Positions 1 through 10,992 of a stretch of 64,000 nucleotides of DNA are shown here, in pieces. The stretch is from Tethya wilhelma. Taxonomy: Eukaryota; Porifera; Demospongiae; Tethyida; Tethyidae. Numbering within the stretch: position 1 is the first letter of the stretch; every line of letters begins with the position of its first letter. The notes below the pieces were generated by a model that saw only the letters and a program-made list of their open reading frames with translations, was not told the DNA's origin and made no database searches. The stretch covers positions 2,758,568-2,822,567 of the forward strand of contig CAXIPT010000005.1 in assembly GCA_964030475.1 (NCBI GenBank), written 5' to 3'. The position numbers were made by a program, and so were the translations under genes.

Positions 1-24
1 ATATGATTGTCATTGATTTCACAG

Positions 25-3000
25 GTCGTTGGGAAAAAATAGGTAGTGAGTTGTTTAGGCTGAAGGATTCGAAAGACATTGAATTCTGTCTGGGGCCAGT
101 AAGTTCAACTACTCTTCATGTACTCATGTTTATTACTTAGTACCACATTACAAAAAGCTCTAAGGATTATGTGCATAGTTCTATATGAATCCATGAAAGT
201 TTTCTTTTCTAAACTTTTACAGAGAAAACTTTTGCTGATTGGCTTCCATACAGAGATTAAATTTGCTTGAACCACAAGAGTTTTCTCCTTCAAACATTTC
301 CCACGATAGAGGTGCATATGCACACAAAAAGTATGCTTCTGTGGTGTGCACTAGGTCGTCATAATTATCAATATTCAGACCACCTTCCTTGAAAACACAT
401 TGACACGTACACATAATATGTATAATGAGTATTGATAAGAAGACTATAGTAAGTGCTTACCTGCTCAGCACAGTTCCATACCTCTCCCGGCCTAAGCTAT
501 ATCATGTATATGTAATGCATGGCAACCACGTCTGTTTATATAATATTACATGGAATATCTGTAAATGTACCATGTAGACACATGAAGAATCAATAACAGA
601 ATTGGTAAAGGAAGAGATTCAATCCTATCGAATGCTTCCTCTTAGACTGTACCAAGTAAGTGACATGTTTACTGGCAATTCACATTATACATTGCTCTTG
701 TTCTTTACACTGAGTGTCTTTATAGCTTGATAGAAAATTTCGAGATGAACTTCGACCAAAGTATGGGATGCTAAGAGCAAGAGAGTTCTGGATGAAAGGT
801 ACACAGCAACTTTATACAAGCCTTTAAACATTATCCTACTGTTGCAGATATGTACACATTTGACCTGACATCTGATGATGCTAATGCCACCTACTTGGAA
901 GTGTGTGATGCTTACCAGAGAATATTCAATGTGCTTGATATTCCAGTACTCAAAGGTAAACACCTAAGTAAATTTCCGTAACTAGAATCCTCTCCATTCA
1001 CTGTTTCCTGCTCTGTTTGTAGTGAAGGCAGCAACTGGTACCATTGGAGGGTCCTTATCACATGAGTACCATGTAGCTAGTGCTGTAGGTGAAGACACCC
1101 TCATCACATGTAAAGTGTATGTGCCAATAGTAATGGCTGCTTGCTACTCTATATTGTCCTAGCCTCGTACCCAGGCTCTACCCTTTGATCTTTTCCCTAA
1201 CCGTTAGTGTAAGGTCAAAGGGGAAAACCTAAGTACGAGCCTACTAAAATTGTATAGCATACTAGCAATGGAATACAACTAGTCTGGCTACCTATACTAG
1301 CTGTTGCTACCAACCTGTCCTTTTGTATATTCACTCTTATTTCAGATGTGGTAAGGGAGTCAGCAGAGAGTTGGTGGAGGATAACCCTATCAGATCACTA
1401 CCAAATTGTCCCAATTCCACAGAGCACTGCAGACTAGAAGAAACTAATGGAATCGAGGTACGTCATTGATGTACACATCTTGTGTGTGTGATTAATCCTG
1501 GCTGCTGTTATCTTTCAAAAAAGGTAGGCCATTGCTTCTACCTTGGTACTAAATATTCTTCTGCGTTCAATGCTAAATATATCAGAGAGGATGGTGAAAA
1601 AAGGTAACACTAAACCTCACTTCGATATCCTTTGTCCTTGTTCTCTTCCAGGATTTAAGCCCTTAGAAATAATATTTCCAGGCTGGTGTGCCGTCATGTG
1701 TGAAAACCTTTAGGGAGAGAGCCTTGGAATGGGGTTACCATAGCCTCGTACCCAGGCCACTCCCTCTTTTTGGTGTTTCACGCTATAACACTAAAGAGGG
1801 AGTGGCTTGGGTACGAGGCTATAGGGTTACCGTATCATTTATTAATCCATAGAATGGATCTTGTACTAGGAGCTTATTTGTTCTATTGGCAGTAAGCTTA
1901 CTATGGCTGTCTCTGTATTATCACTTCTGCCGTATTGTGTTTACCTGATTGCACTGTGACTGAGGGTGTTCTTTCATTGTTGCTCCCCTACAGACTCATG
2001 GAGATGGGGTGCTATGGTCTGGGTGTGTCTCGACTACTGGCTGCAGCAATAGAGCATGGTGGTCAATTATCATCAAGCAAGCAGGCAGTAGTTTGGCCTC
2101 GTCAAATTGTTCCGTTTTCCATTTGTGTTACACCAATGACCAGAGTAAGTGACGTTTGGATTGAACTACCAAAGTTAGACTCTACATACTGATATTTACA
2201 GCCTCATTGGTTAGTACTGCAGAGTATGGGCTGGAATAGAGTCAATTGAAGTGTTACAAATGGTCACTATATAATCGCCTCGTAAACAGGCCCTTCCTGC
2301 TGGTTAGCAGCCTGGGCTAGTGGTGGTGGGCAGTGACCATAACCTCATAAACCAGGCCCTCCTTGTGCTTAGCAATAAGCACAATGGCCACCATAGAGAA
2401 TTTGTTTACTGTATTTCAACCATTTCCTATGGGCGGGGAGCCTGGGAATAGTGTCACTGCACATCACTGTCACAAATGTCTTCTTCAATCATGCCTGCAG
2501 GAATCCCCTAGTGCTCTCACTCAGAGAGCCGAGGAGCTGTATGACACACTGGACGAGGTGTTTCCAGATGATGTCATCCTAGAGGACAGGGTGCACCTTA
2601 CCATGGGTGCTAGGCTCAGGGCCACAGAGGAGGCTTGCTACCCTGCCATCATTCTCGTAGGAGATAAGGTTAGCCTTTCATGCACTCATTATGCAAAGAT
2701 ATCTACATGTATGGTCCAGGGTTAGCCTCATGAACCAGGCCTTCCCTGCTATGCTTACTGCAAAGCACTTAACAATATATGTGGGGAGGGCCTGGTTTAT
2801 GAGACTAGTTCAGGGCAGTGTAGCGTATAAAGTGTCAGTTTGTGGATATAGAACTAGCTCTAGATATCTGTATGAAGTAGCTTAATCATTATAGAAGTGG
2901 TGACTATACTAAAATTATATTTTTAGCCCGGGCCACACTATTATCCCAATGCTATGTTACATGTAGGTACCTGGAGGCAAGTATGAGCTAAAGTTGAGAG

Positions 3001-3095
3001 AGAAGAGTGACAAGGATGGAGTGTACTGGGAAACACACATTCTGAACCTTGACGAACTAATTAATACCTTACAAACAACATTTCAAAATCAATGA
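25..3095 (+). CDS. PARS2: Mitochondrial-type prolyl-tRNA synthetase, 3' part (5' end outside window)
   Basis: This gene charges tRNA-Pro, presumably in mitochondria, since its residues resemble the bacterial-type PARS2. Ten exons join in frame: 25-98, 578-655, 726-798, 848-955, 1023-1116, 1346-1457, 1524-1603, 1994-2144, 2501-2668, 2967-3095, giving 354 residues to a TGA stop. Seen in order: class II motif 2 region (LRPKYGMLRAREFWMKD), TGTIGGSLSHEYH, a CxxC-type segment (ITCKVCGKG), GIEVGHCFYLGTKYSSAF, and motif 3 (EMGCYGLGVSRLLAAAIE), followed by an anticodon-binding domain (LDEVFPDDVILEDR, LTMGARL). This domain order and spacing match PARS2. The N-terminal exons with motif 1 lie upstream of base 1. 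All introns have GT-AG ends; the donor at 1117 was chosen because only it keeps frame. Several introns carry short hairpin MITEs. A poly(A) signal AATAAA follows at about 3133. Confidence 0.9.
1161..1242. mobile_element. AGCCTCGT-family hairpin MITE (PARS2 intron)
   Basis: This 82-bp imperfect palindrome starts AGCCTCGTACCCAGGCT and ends in a diverged complement (AAGTACGAGCCT). It lies in the intron between exons 1023-1116 and 1346-1457. I could not see a convincing target duplication here, so this is an older copy than its neighbours. Confidence 0.7.
1740..1823. mobile_element. AGCCTCGT-family hairpin MITE with 8-bp TSD
   Basis: A near-perfect palindrome (TAGCCTCGTACCCAGGCC at one end, its complement at the other) is flanked by GGGTTACC at 1732-1739 and 1824-1831. 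An 8-bp target duplication is typical of hAT-superfamily insertions. It has no coding capacity, so it would be a non-autonomous element. Confidence 0.8.
2277..2400. repeat. Degenerate AGCCTCAT-type hairpin remnants
   Basis: Two partial copies of the hairpin family lie close together in a PARS2 intron: GCCTCGTAAACAGGCCCTTCC near 2278 (about 20 bases of the end) and CCTCATAAACCAGGCCCTCC near 2343. No clean ends or target duplications are visible. Confidence 0.5.
2722..2807. mobile_element. AGCCTCAT-family hairpin MITE with 8-bp TSD
   Basis: A palindrome from TTAGCCTCATGAACCAGGCC to GGCCTGGTTTATGAGACTA is flanked by GTCCAGGG (2714-2721) and GTTCAGGG (2808-2815), an 8-bp duplication with one mismatch. 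It belongs to the CATGAACC subfamily and sits in the last PARS2 intron. Confidence 0.75.
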
Positions 3096-3141
3096 TCAAT
3101 ACGTTTGTCAACAATCAATAATTTTGTAGTACAATAAAAAG

Positions 3142-3210
3142 ATAGCCTCGTTCCCATGCAGGCTCTCTCCCCGGGAATATTGGCAGGGAGAGAGGCTGGG
3201 AACGAGGCTA
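3142..3210. mobile_element. Hairpin MITE inserted at the PARS2 poly(A) signal
   Basis: A 69-bp palindrome (ATAGCCTCGTTCCC ... GGGAACGAGGCTA) is flanked by perfect 8-bp duplications ATAAAAAG at 3134-3141 and 3211-3218. Both flanks read AATAAA in context, so the insertion duplicated the putative PARS2 polyadenylation signal. Confidence 0.8.
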
Positions 3211-3486
3211 ATAAAAAGTCACAAATCAACAAAAGCCATACCAGCTAGCTGTGCCACTGAACAGCAATGCTACAGTTGACAAAACAAAGAGGTCATACAA
3301 TGTCAGAGGGAGTGTAAAAGATCAAGAACGGCTGCACTACTAATCCAGTCACATAATATAGCTGTATGCAGCAATGAGCATAATTATATAGAATCACAAA
3401 CAGGCCCAAATAAGAACGAGTCACGAAAGACATCGATATCACACAATACAGTATGTGCTACTAAGGATCATGACAAGGTACTTGTA

Positions 3487-5186
3487 TTAATTTTCATCCG
3501 TAGAGCTGGCTTGATCACTATCCTCCTGTTGGGTGGTCTTCCTCCGACAGTTAGTTCCACAGGTAACAGTCTTGATGGCTAATCTCTGGAGATACTGTGA
3601 GTCTGATGGTGGGAGCAACATGAGCAAGAACCCACCGATAATCAAATCAGCAGCTGTGAACTTCCAGTTCAATAGGTTCACTTTTCGAATGAAGGTATCA
3701 AAGAGAGCATTTAGAGGGATACCAAGAACAGTCCCGAGAGAAATGAACAAAGGAAAGGTATAGGCTATTCCAAAGTTGATGCTAAAGTTGAAGACAACAC
3801 TCAGTAGTGAGCTGGCACACAGGTACTTCCAGGGGATATCCACCAGGGGTTCAATGTTGAGGTAGTGCAGGAGAATGACTACAGGCCACAGAGTGAGAGT
3901 ACTGAAGAGACCCAGGGAGGAGAGTAAGAGGCCCATCTGGTAAAGGGAGGCATCACTAACTCGCCACTTGAGATAGACCTACAATGGAATGAAGCAGTAA
4001 CAACTGTAAAGGAACTACTTACTATGCGTTGTAGACTAAAGTAAACCTATTGAATCATCTCACAATGTGAAAATATATATCAACCCTACAGTGTACCAAT
4101 CAGTGCTAGCACAAAGGTCATGAGGTGCAATTGATACCTTGTAGGATGCTGCTCCAATGGCTGATCCAACTGACAACACTACACCAACAATGTTGGCTGA
4201 CTTGAACTTCTCTTCATATGCAAATAGTACTATTCCAGCGATGGCCAGCAACACTGATGCTAGCTGCAAGACAAGACAAAATACAAGTGACTAAAATAAC
4301 ATTATAATAGGCTATAAAATGAATACTGATAGGTAGGCCAACAAACAATTGTAATTCACTATGTCACTGCTCAGAGCATATATGACCAAAATTACACATT
4401 ACTATTTGAGGATCCCAGACGTGGACTCACTCTGAGAACTAGAGGTGGTTCTCTGAGAATGCAAATGGAGAAGAGGAAGACAAAAGCTGGAGCCGAAGAG
4501 AACAGAGCAGTGACATCAGTAGGATCTATGATGACCAGAGCACGAGAGTACATGTAGTTCGTGGCAGCCCAGATTATTGTCAGGAGGACAGTGGACGTTG
4601 CAATGCCAACAGTCAGGGAGAGGCAAGGATGAGTGATGCAGGAAGATGCAGAATTAGGATACTTAAATATCTGTACCGATTCTCTGTTGAAGTGTGTGTA
4701 AGGGAACAACAAACTAAACAGATAAGATTGGACTTTGTCTCAAAACCACACTAACATGTGTCATTACCTGAACAAGCTCTTCACTCCCTGTTTGTTAAGA
4801 GGTGCTTGCCTTGTTGCAAAGTACACCACAGCAGTGATTGGGAACACTGCCATCATCCAAGCTGTCCCAAACCACATGGCAAAGAATGGAGCTCTGAATT
4901 TTCCAATAAAGGAGCTCTTGGCAGTTTGTGTGCTACCAACCCAACTGAACGCTATAACACTCACAATTAATAAACCAATGATGAGTTTCTTCTTGTTGGT
5001 ATGAAGAGAGCTGGGCTTGTTCAGCGTTGGAAATTTTGAGCTTCTAGGGTTGGGATTTTCAGACTTTTCCTTGGATATCAATACTTTAGTATCATCTCCA
5101 TTAACATCAGAATCATTGATAGATTCATTCTGGTCCACTGCATTAATGGTATAGTGCTCAGCTTCAGCCATCTCTTTGCCTTCCAT
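3487..5186 (-). CDS. SLC35F3/F4-like drug/metabolite-family membrane transporter
   Basis: This is a multi-pass transporter of the SLC35F branch; SLC35F3 has been proposed as a thiamine carrier, but the substrate of this protein is unknown. Four exons on the minus strand, 4768-5186, 4431-4713, 4138-4263 and 3487-3978, total 1,320 bases, or 439 residues plus stop. A hydrophilic N-terminus of about 75 residues precedes hydrophobic segments such as LIIGLLIVSVIAFSWVG, ITAVVYFATR and SVLLAIAGIVLFAYEEKF. The family-typical stretches SAIGAASYKV, LGLFSTLTLWPVVILL, IDIPW-like VDIPWKYLC and FPLFISLGTVLGIPLNALFD are present, about where SLC35F3/F4 have them. About ten membrane segments are expected. The C-terminus is polar and acidic. 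It is divergent from the SAXO gene, with about 235 bp between start codons. Assignment between F3, F4 and F5 needs a tree. Confidence 0.82.
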
Positions 5187-5421
5187 CCGACATTAGCACC
5201 ATGTATGCTAGCGCTATAGCACTGAGTCACGACGTACAACATGTGTGTGGTTCAAAATTTCATTTGAAGCAAATCAAGTTCGCTAATTTAGAGAGCTCAA
5301 CAATCGTTTCCTTGGCAACCACGTGGACAACTATTGGATACACAGCTTTTTTGTGTGGTCTCTCGGCAAGACTTGTGAATACCATCTCTCTCCCTCTCAG
5401 CCTCTCCACAATAGTTGTAAA
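5187..5421. promoter_or_regulatory. Bidirectional promoter with candidate RFX X-box (5306-5319)
   Basis: This short spacer separates the start codons of the divergent SLC35F-like and SAXO genes. It contains GTTTCCTTGGCAAC at 5306-5319, which agrees with the ciliary X-box pattern RYYNYYATRRNRAC except at one central base. It lies about 103 bp upstream of the SAXO start. X-boxes within about 150 bp of starts of ciliary genes are well known; the assignment here is inference. No TATA box was identified. Confidence 0.5.
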
Positions 5422-6993
5422 ATGCCATCTCTGTTCTGTATTTGTCAGATATGTGAATGTGGGTAAGTAGATTTTGTACAAATCAGGTGACATTGATTGA
5501 TTGATTGTTCTGTTGCATTTGAATACTTTTTAAAGATAGGCTACTTGTACTGTATTGTACATCTATGATGCAGTCTGACTTGCTTTGGCCATAGATTATA
5601 TAATCTATGCTTTGACTCTCCTTGCAGGCGTCATCGCTGTCCTCATCACCCCCGGACCAATCTGATGGACAGATCAAGACAACCATGTGTGTTGTCTGAA
5701 TACACAACCCAGTTCAAAAGGTATCAAGCTAAGCCACGTCCTAGCCTACGACCTGAACAGAAAGCAGTGCCTCGTGATGTCCCAATGGACTGCAAGACCA
5801 TCAACAAACAAGACTTTATAGCTCATCCAGTGACTCCACCTCAAACAAAGCCACCTGCTATCTACAAGCCTGTCGATGGCAAAATGGACTGCAGTACAGA
5901 GTACAAGTTGCAGTTTCTTGGCAAATGGGCTGTTCCTGTCGCTCAGATCAGACCAAAAGAAGCTAAGAAAATGGATGTTCAACCATTTACTCATAAAAGT
6001 ACACAGTCTACTGATTTTGTAGCCTATCCAGTTACTCCACGTGAGGTTCATGATGCAAAGAACAGCTACACTCCTCCCAAAGATCCATTTGATGCTGCAT
6101 CTACTGTGCACTCTGATTTTGTTGACTTTGGCCGAGTGGAATTAACGCAAAGTCTCAAGCCAGTGCAACAAGCTAAAATTTCAACTGATCCTTTCGAAGG
6201 CACCTCTTCCTATCGCACTTCATTCACACCAATGCATATTCCTGAAAGGTTTCAACAACCAAAAGCTGTGTATGTACCATCTGGTAAGGAGTTTTTCAGT
6301 CAAACAACTGCCAAAGCCGACTTTCACACACACCCTGGTGCTAAGCCTTCAAAGAGTATGAGGCCTTTACAAAATGCAGTGAAAAGTGACACCCCATTCG
6401 ATGGAATTACCACCAGCAAGCAGAGCTATAAGTCTTGGGAGCTCCCAGCAAGGCATTCTCGTCCTCCTACTACTTACACACGTCCAACAGAGAAGTTTGC
6501 AACCCAATCAACGTTTCGATCTGATTTCCCTGACTATGGAATAGTACTGCCTCCAAAGAGTCTGAAGCCTCCACAAAAAGTTCAACAGGTAGCTTCTTTC
6601 GAAGGCCTCACTACGCAGCGATTAGATTTCAAAGCATGGAAAGATGTGGAACAACCATCTCCAGTACGACGCGAAAAAAAGTATGAACCACCTACAGAGA
6701 AGTTTGATGCCTTGTCAACTTTCAAAGATCACTACAGGGGATGCTTCGTACCACGAGCTCAAAGTGCTAAACCAGCTGAGAAGGCTTATTCTCGTTCAGG
6801 CAAGTCAGAGTACAGCACAAGTTATGGTGATAGCTATGCCAAGACTTGCTACAAGCCTTGTCCCGGTGGAGCCTTGCTTGCAGACTCGAATAAACTACCA
6901 CAGTTTGTTTATTCCCATCAAGACCAAGGATCAGGACACAAGTACTTCATGCATAAAGAAAATTCTGGGGAGACTGTGCCATGTCAAGTATAG
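5422..6993 (+). CDS. SAXO: SAXO-type stabilizer of axonemal microtubules (FAM154 / Mn-repeat protein)
   Basis: This protein likely binds and stabilises microtubules of cilia and flagella, as SAXO1/2 do. Two exons, 5422-5462 and 5628-6993, give 468 residues. I chose the start at 5422 rather than the in-frame ATG at 5665 because the first exon encodes MPSLFCICQICECG, which splices in frame to GRHRCPHHP. That Cys/His-rich N-terminus (CxCxxCxCG...HxCPHHP) is diagnostic of the family and is lost with the later start. The body has about a dozen repeats of about 30 residues with FDxxSTxxxDF, SLKPxQ and related Mn-type motifs (for example PFDAASTVHSDF, SFEGLTTQRLDF, KFDALSTFKDHY). No membrane segment or signal peptide is present. 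It is divergent from the SLC35F-like gene. Confidence 0.9.
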
Positions 6994-7285
6994 CCTAGTC
7001 TTATCTCTTGTGCTAAGTGTTTATTGCAGTATTTTCCGCAAACATCTTAGATATAATGTATTTTTGTTTGTGCTATGAATATTGAGAATGTAAGAACTTG
7101 CTACGGTATGTAAATAATCATTGGTAGAGCTTGAGCCCCTCCCATCAGAATCACGCGCTGGCTGAGCAGTAAACAAGGCCCACCCCTAACATGCAATGCA
7201 TGAATCTGATTTGACATGATCCTACCAGCCCTCGATCTGTTCATGCTAATTTCAGCTTGACTTGCTTTTCACACTTCAAATCCTC

Positions 7286-8089
7286 ATGGCTGAAGCAGCA
7301 AGTCTACAACAAGGTAATTGTGTACCATACAGCTGTCAGATGGCCTCGTTCCCAGGCTCTTTCCTTTGACGCCCGAGAACGAGGCTATCAGTCAGACATG
7401 TGACATAAATTAAGGTCTAGTCTTTATCTTTTCAGGAGCTGAGAATCTTGCATCTGCAGTTCCTTTGTGCAAAGATCTAGAGTTGACTCAAGAGCATTTA
7501 ACTGATCTTGTAACTCTACTTCACACTGCTAGCCCCAAATGGGAAATTATTGCTACATTCTTAGGAGTGGATAACGTGACTATTGAGTCAATTGGATCTG
7601 CTCAAGATCGTGACATGAATCTGAAATTACTCAATGTAGTTAAACGATGGTTGAAAACCAAATTGCCTACCGTGAAAGCTCTTGTTGAGGTGCTAAATAA
7701 TCCAGTAATTGGTGAGCAAAAGCTAGCAGTTGATGTTGAGAACCATTTCCATTCACAGCTAGGACCACCACTTGCATCACGTAAGCAGAACTTTAGCACT
7801 GTATCACTGGCAGGTGTTGATTATCATTGCTTTAATTATTTCCACAGATACTTCCCTCGAAAAGTCTCTGAGTTCTGATACGCAAATGCATGTGGCTCAA
7901 CACTCTGCAAAAATAGATCGTTCTAAGAGCTCACCAGCTGCCGTGTTCGTTGAATCAACTCTACCAAAAGCTACACTGAAATCAGTTGATGGGTGTGAAG
8001 CTCCTGTTCCAGTCAAGACTCCAGTAGACGACCCATCCGATAGATCGGGAAGAAATCAGCTTCTACACTCTGACTGTATATGCTGTTGA
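7286..8089 (+). CDS. Death-domain protein, truncated at its 3' end
   Basis: Three exons (7286-7313, 7436-7780, 7848-8089) encode 204 residues. After MAEAASLQQG comes a death-fold domain at about residues 17-105, with LTDLVTLLHTASPKWEIIA, FLGVDNVTIESI, a WLK motif and LPTVKALVEVLNNPVIGEQ. This spacing is typical of death domains in invertebrate signalling proteins. A Ser/Pro-rich linker follows, then the frame changes meaning at about 8045: the last residues (SGRNQLLHSDCICC) are an out-of-frame reading of a cadherin sequence. The natural C-terminus is therefore missing, through rearrangement or misassembly. The protein may act in apoptosis or innate signalling, but only the fold is supported. 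Intron 1 holds a hairpin MITE at 7341-7388. Confidence 0.65.
7341..7388. mobile_element. Short AGCCTCGT-family hairpin MITE (death-domain gene intron 1)
   Basis: The sequence runs GGCCTCGTTCCCAGGCTC to GAGAACGAGGCTA, a short member of the family. Flanks CTGTCAGA and CAGTCAGA differ by one base and may be the 8-bp target duplication. Confidence 0.65.
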
Positions 8090-8831
8090 TATGGGGGTCG
8101 TACCCTTGACAGGGGTCGCTGAAATTCAAATCAATGTCTTGGACATTAACGAATTTGCCCCCTCGTTTACTCAAGACGAGTTTTCTGGTGAGGTGTTCGA
8201 AAATGAGCCGATCGGATTAGAAATCTTACAAGTGAATGCCACAGACATGGACTTTGAAGAAAACAGCACGATCCTCTACTCTTTTATCTCTGGTAATGAA
8301 CTGGAGCTGTTTGACATCATGGCCAGTACTGGGGTGATCACAGTGGGTGGTGACATAGACTTTGAACAGGGGAGCGTGTACGAACTGGTTGTCATGGCAA
8401 CAGACAGTGGACCAATGGAGGAGAGGCTTACCAATACGACAAATGTGACAATATTCATATTGGATAGAAATGACAATACCCCACTGTTTGGCGAAGACAC
8501 CTACACAGCTTCAATATTTGAGAATTCTGAACCTGGAGATTTGGTACTGACTGTGAATGCATCAGATGCTGATTCTGGTTCCAATGCTGGGTTTGAATTT
8601 TCACTCGATTTCCTTGGCGATTCAGAAGTCGAAAGAAATTTCATAATTGATCCTATAAATGGAACAATCACTCTCTCTCCCAATGCAGTCTTGGATAGAG
8701 AAATGACATCATCGTACAGCTTTGTGATTAATGTGACTGATTTAGGGACCCCCTCACTTACATCCACTGTCCCCCTGACTATTCAGTTTAAGTTGCCTGT
8801 CTTAATTGTTATGGTTTATTCCACTGCTTAG
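8040..8831 (+). pseudogene. Cadherin-repeat fragment joined to the death-domain gene
   Basis: An open frame starts at about 8040 (IDREEISFYTLTVYAVD) and continues to a stop at 8831. It encodes the end of one extracellular cadherin repeat and two further repeats with linker motifs DINEFAP and DRNDNTP, LDRE/DFE-type calcium sites, and AxDxG (ATDSGP) and VTDLGTPS strands. Homology ends at TVPLTIQ, after which GTTTAAG at 8788 could be a splice donor; the remaining residues look intronic. It has no start codon or signal peptide of its own and no membrane or cytoplasmic part. It is best read as one exon or a piece of a long cadherin gene placed here by rearrangement or assembly error. Confidence 0.75.
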
Positions 8832-9397
8832 CCAACTGATTAGATTGAACCAACACAACACAAAGCTATGGTATTGCATTTATGACACTGAAGATCCATA
8901 TTAGGGATATCAATCAAGTAGTATTGTAGCCTGGACAAGTGGTTTAACATGATAATATTGTGACATTGTACACTTCTTTTCCCCAACTTTAACCAGCAGT
9001 CAATCTTTTCATCTATCTTTGTATTCCACCTGGTATTTAAACAACTAGCAGGTATACATTATTGCTATAGAGTTCCCATTGCAGTAGTAATGGGTACACA
9101 AGCGTAGCACAGATTGTCCATTAATTTTGTGCAATACAAATATTAAATAACTCAGCAAAAAGTGAGAGATTGACACTAAAAGGCTTCTAAAGCTAGTATT
9201 TGGCTCGTTTTCTTCATAGCCTAAAACCATCACTAAAGGACAAAACTAAAATTTAATATGCCAAGCCTCCATTTTTCTTCACCTTCTTATTCTTTACGAA
9301 AAAGGCACTTTTGCCTTGTATCTAGCCACTAGGTGAGTGGCACAAAAAACTGATGCTAAAAGTGCGTGAAGACAAGGATACCAAGTTTATTCTTTCA

Positions 9398-10271
9398 AGA
9401 ATCAGCTTCTGAGAGTGAGCAGTCTCAAAGAAAAGTTTTGCCAACATAGAAGTTTAATATGGAGCTTTTCATAATAAGGAACTTAACATGGCAGATCTGT
9501 ATAAACTATTTTATCATAACAACTCCAGCTAGCTCAGTGCCAGCTCCTCAGTGTGATGTGTGCTTCACTTTAGTAAGCAGGCTACACAATGAGTAACTGG
9601 CATATGAAAGCAAACTCAAATTATAGAACTATGAAAAGTTGAACAAGCAAATGAAAGTATAATGAGACACAGGACTATAGCAATTGTCCAAAAAAATGTA
9701 AAGATTTCTTCCTGGGGGCAAAATGAGGGGCTCAACATAAGGAAAAAAAGTATCAGTATATACTAGAATCTATCTCTCTGCTAGCAAGCGCTCACCTCCT
9801 TGAGTCCAGTAGCCGCCTCCTGTGTCTTCTTTCCTAGCTACTCGCTTCTCACTAAATAATTTTAGTCCCCACGTGGCTGGCTGTGGTAATATTCAGCATG
9901 TACTGTACATGATCTAATTAAGATACGGAGAGTATACGGACCGCCCATAGTTTACATAGCAACAGGTTTACAACTGTTTTACCAGGAAGCCACGAGTGAA
10001 GGCAGGGCTGCTTGCAAGAGCAATATCTGGAAAACTACAACAGCTATGCGCACCAAATTCTGATATGCGCTTCCTAGAAAGGCCTAGATACACATGGAAT
10101 AGCTAACTCAAAATTCGCGGAAATTCCCAAATGTCCGGTTTTCGCTTGGAGCCTCACATATGCCAAACCTCCAATTTTCTCCTTCTTCTTCTTCTTCTTC
10201 TTCTTCTTCTTTTTCTATGTTATTTAAGCGTATCTCGAAGACTGTTCACTTTCAGAAGCTGATTCTTGAAC
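9398..10271. repeat. Inverted repeat pair flanking about 810 bp
   Basis: TTCAAGAATCAGCTTCTGAG at 9398 reappears as its reverse complement near 10252 (CAGAAGCTGATTCTTGAA), extending to about 31 bp with a few mismatches. The enclosed DNA has no reading frame. This may be a non-autonomous DNA transposon; no target duplication was confirmed. Confidence 0.5.
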
Positions 10272-10299
10272 AAACAAACTTGGTACAATTGTCTTCACG

Positions 10300-10311
10300 T
10301 TGTGTGTGTGT

Positions 10312-10350
<39 letters not shown>

Positions 10351-10362
10351 TGAGAGTGTGTG
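10300..10362. repeat. (GT)n microsatellite
   Basis: A run of GT with a few interruptions (GGGTGTG, TATG). Predicted frames across it are artefacts. Confidence 0.9.
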
Positions 10363-10992
10363 CACATGTCTAGCCTCATACCCAGGCCTTTCCCATAAGT
10401 TTGTGAAAAAGAGGAGAGGGAAGGGGAGGGGCTGTATTGATTTTAACTTCTTGTAAAACAATAAATTGAATGCTAATTACCCCCAAACAAATTATGATTA
10501 TTTTAAAGGCCAAATACCTTAATTCATTAATATAAAACTGTAAACTCAAAAGAAATGCGTAGAATACAGCAGCTTTTAATAAACACTTTTCTATAATTAA
10601 TTTTTCTAATCTGCCCAACAATTGATTTGTATTAGTTTTTATGCATACTGAGCTATTTTTTTGTGATCCTTGCAATTTGTGCATAAACTTGTTTCCACAA
10701 AATAAAATAAAATTTTTAAAAAAACACAAAAACAATTGGTAAGTTTACTAAGTATAAAAAATTATTGTTAAAATAATTATTTGTTCAAAATGGTTTTCCT
10801 ATAAACAATAACTGAACTAAAGGAAACAATGATTGAACGAGAAATATTTGATCTAGTAAACTTCAGCATTAATACGTATACAGTTATAATTATTATTGTT
10901 CAATCAATATTTATAATAATATTATTATATGCACACCAACATTATGAATGTACCTTAATTTTTGTGTATATAACGCACACAAATAATTTATT

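Larger units (their letters stand above)
8832..10992. other. Noncoding, repeat-rich interval
   Basis: No coding exon is convincing here. The interval holds an inverted repeat pair (9398-9428 and 10241-10271), a repeated block ATATGCCAARCCTCCA near 9257 and 10157, a CTT microsatellite at 10182-10210, a GT microsatellite at 10300-10362, and a single end of the hairpin MITE family (TAGCCTCATACCCAGGCC at 10372). Confidence 0.7.

Noticed and set aside
105..963. Minus-strand frames opposite the first PARS2 exons
   Set aside because: They overlap real plus-strand exons and introns and have no domain content.
5201..5470. Plus-strand 89-codon frame in the SLC35F/SAXO spacer
   Set aside because: It lies in the divergent promoter and overlaps the real SAXO exon 1 in another frame.
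10160..10461. Frames across the CTT and GT microsatellites
   Set aside because: Low-complexity Ser and Cys/Val or Thr/His runs are artefacts of simple repeats.
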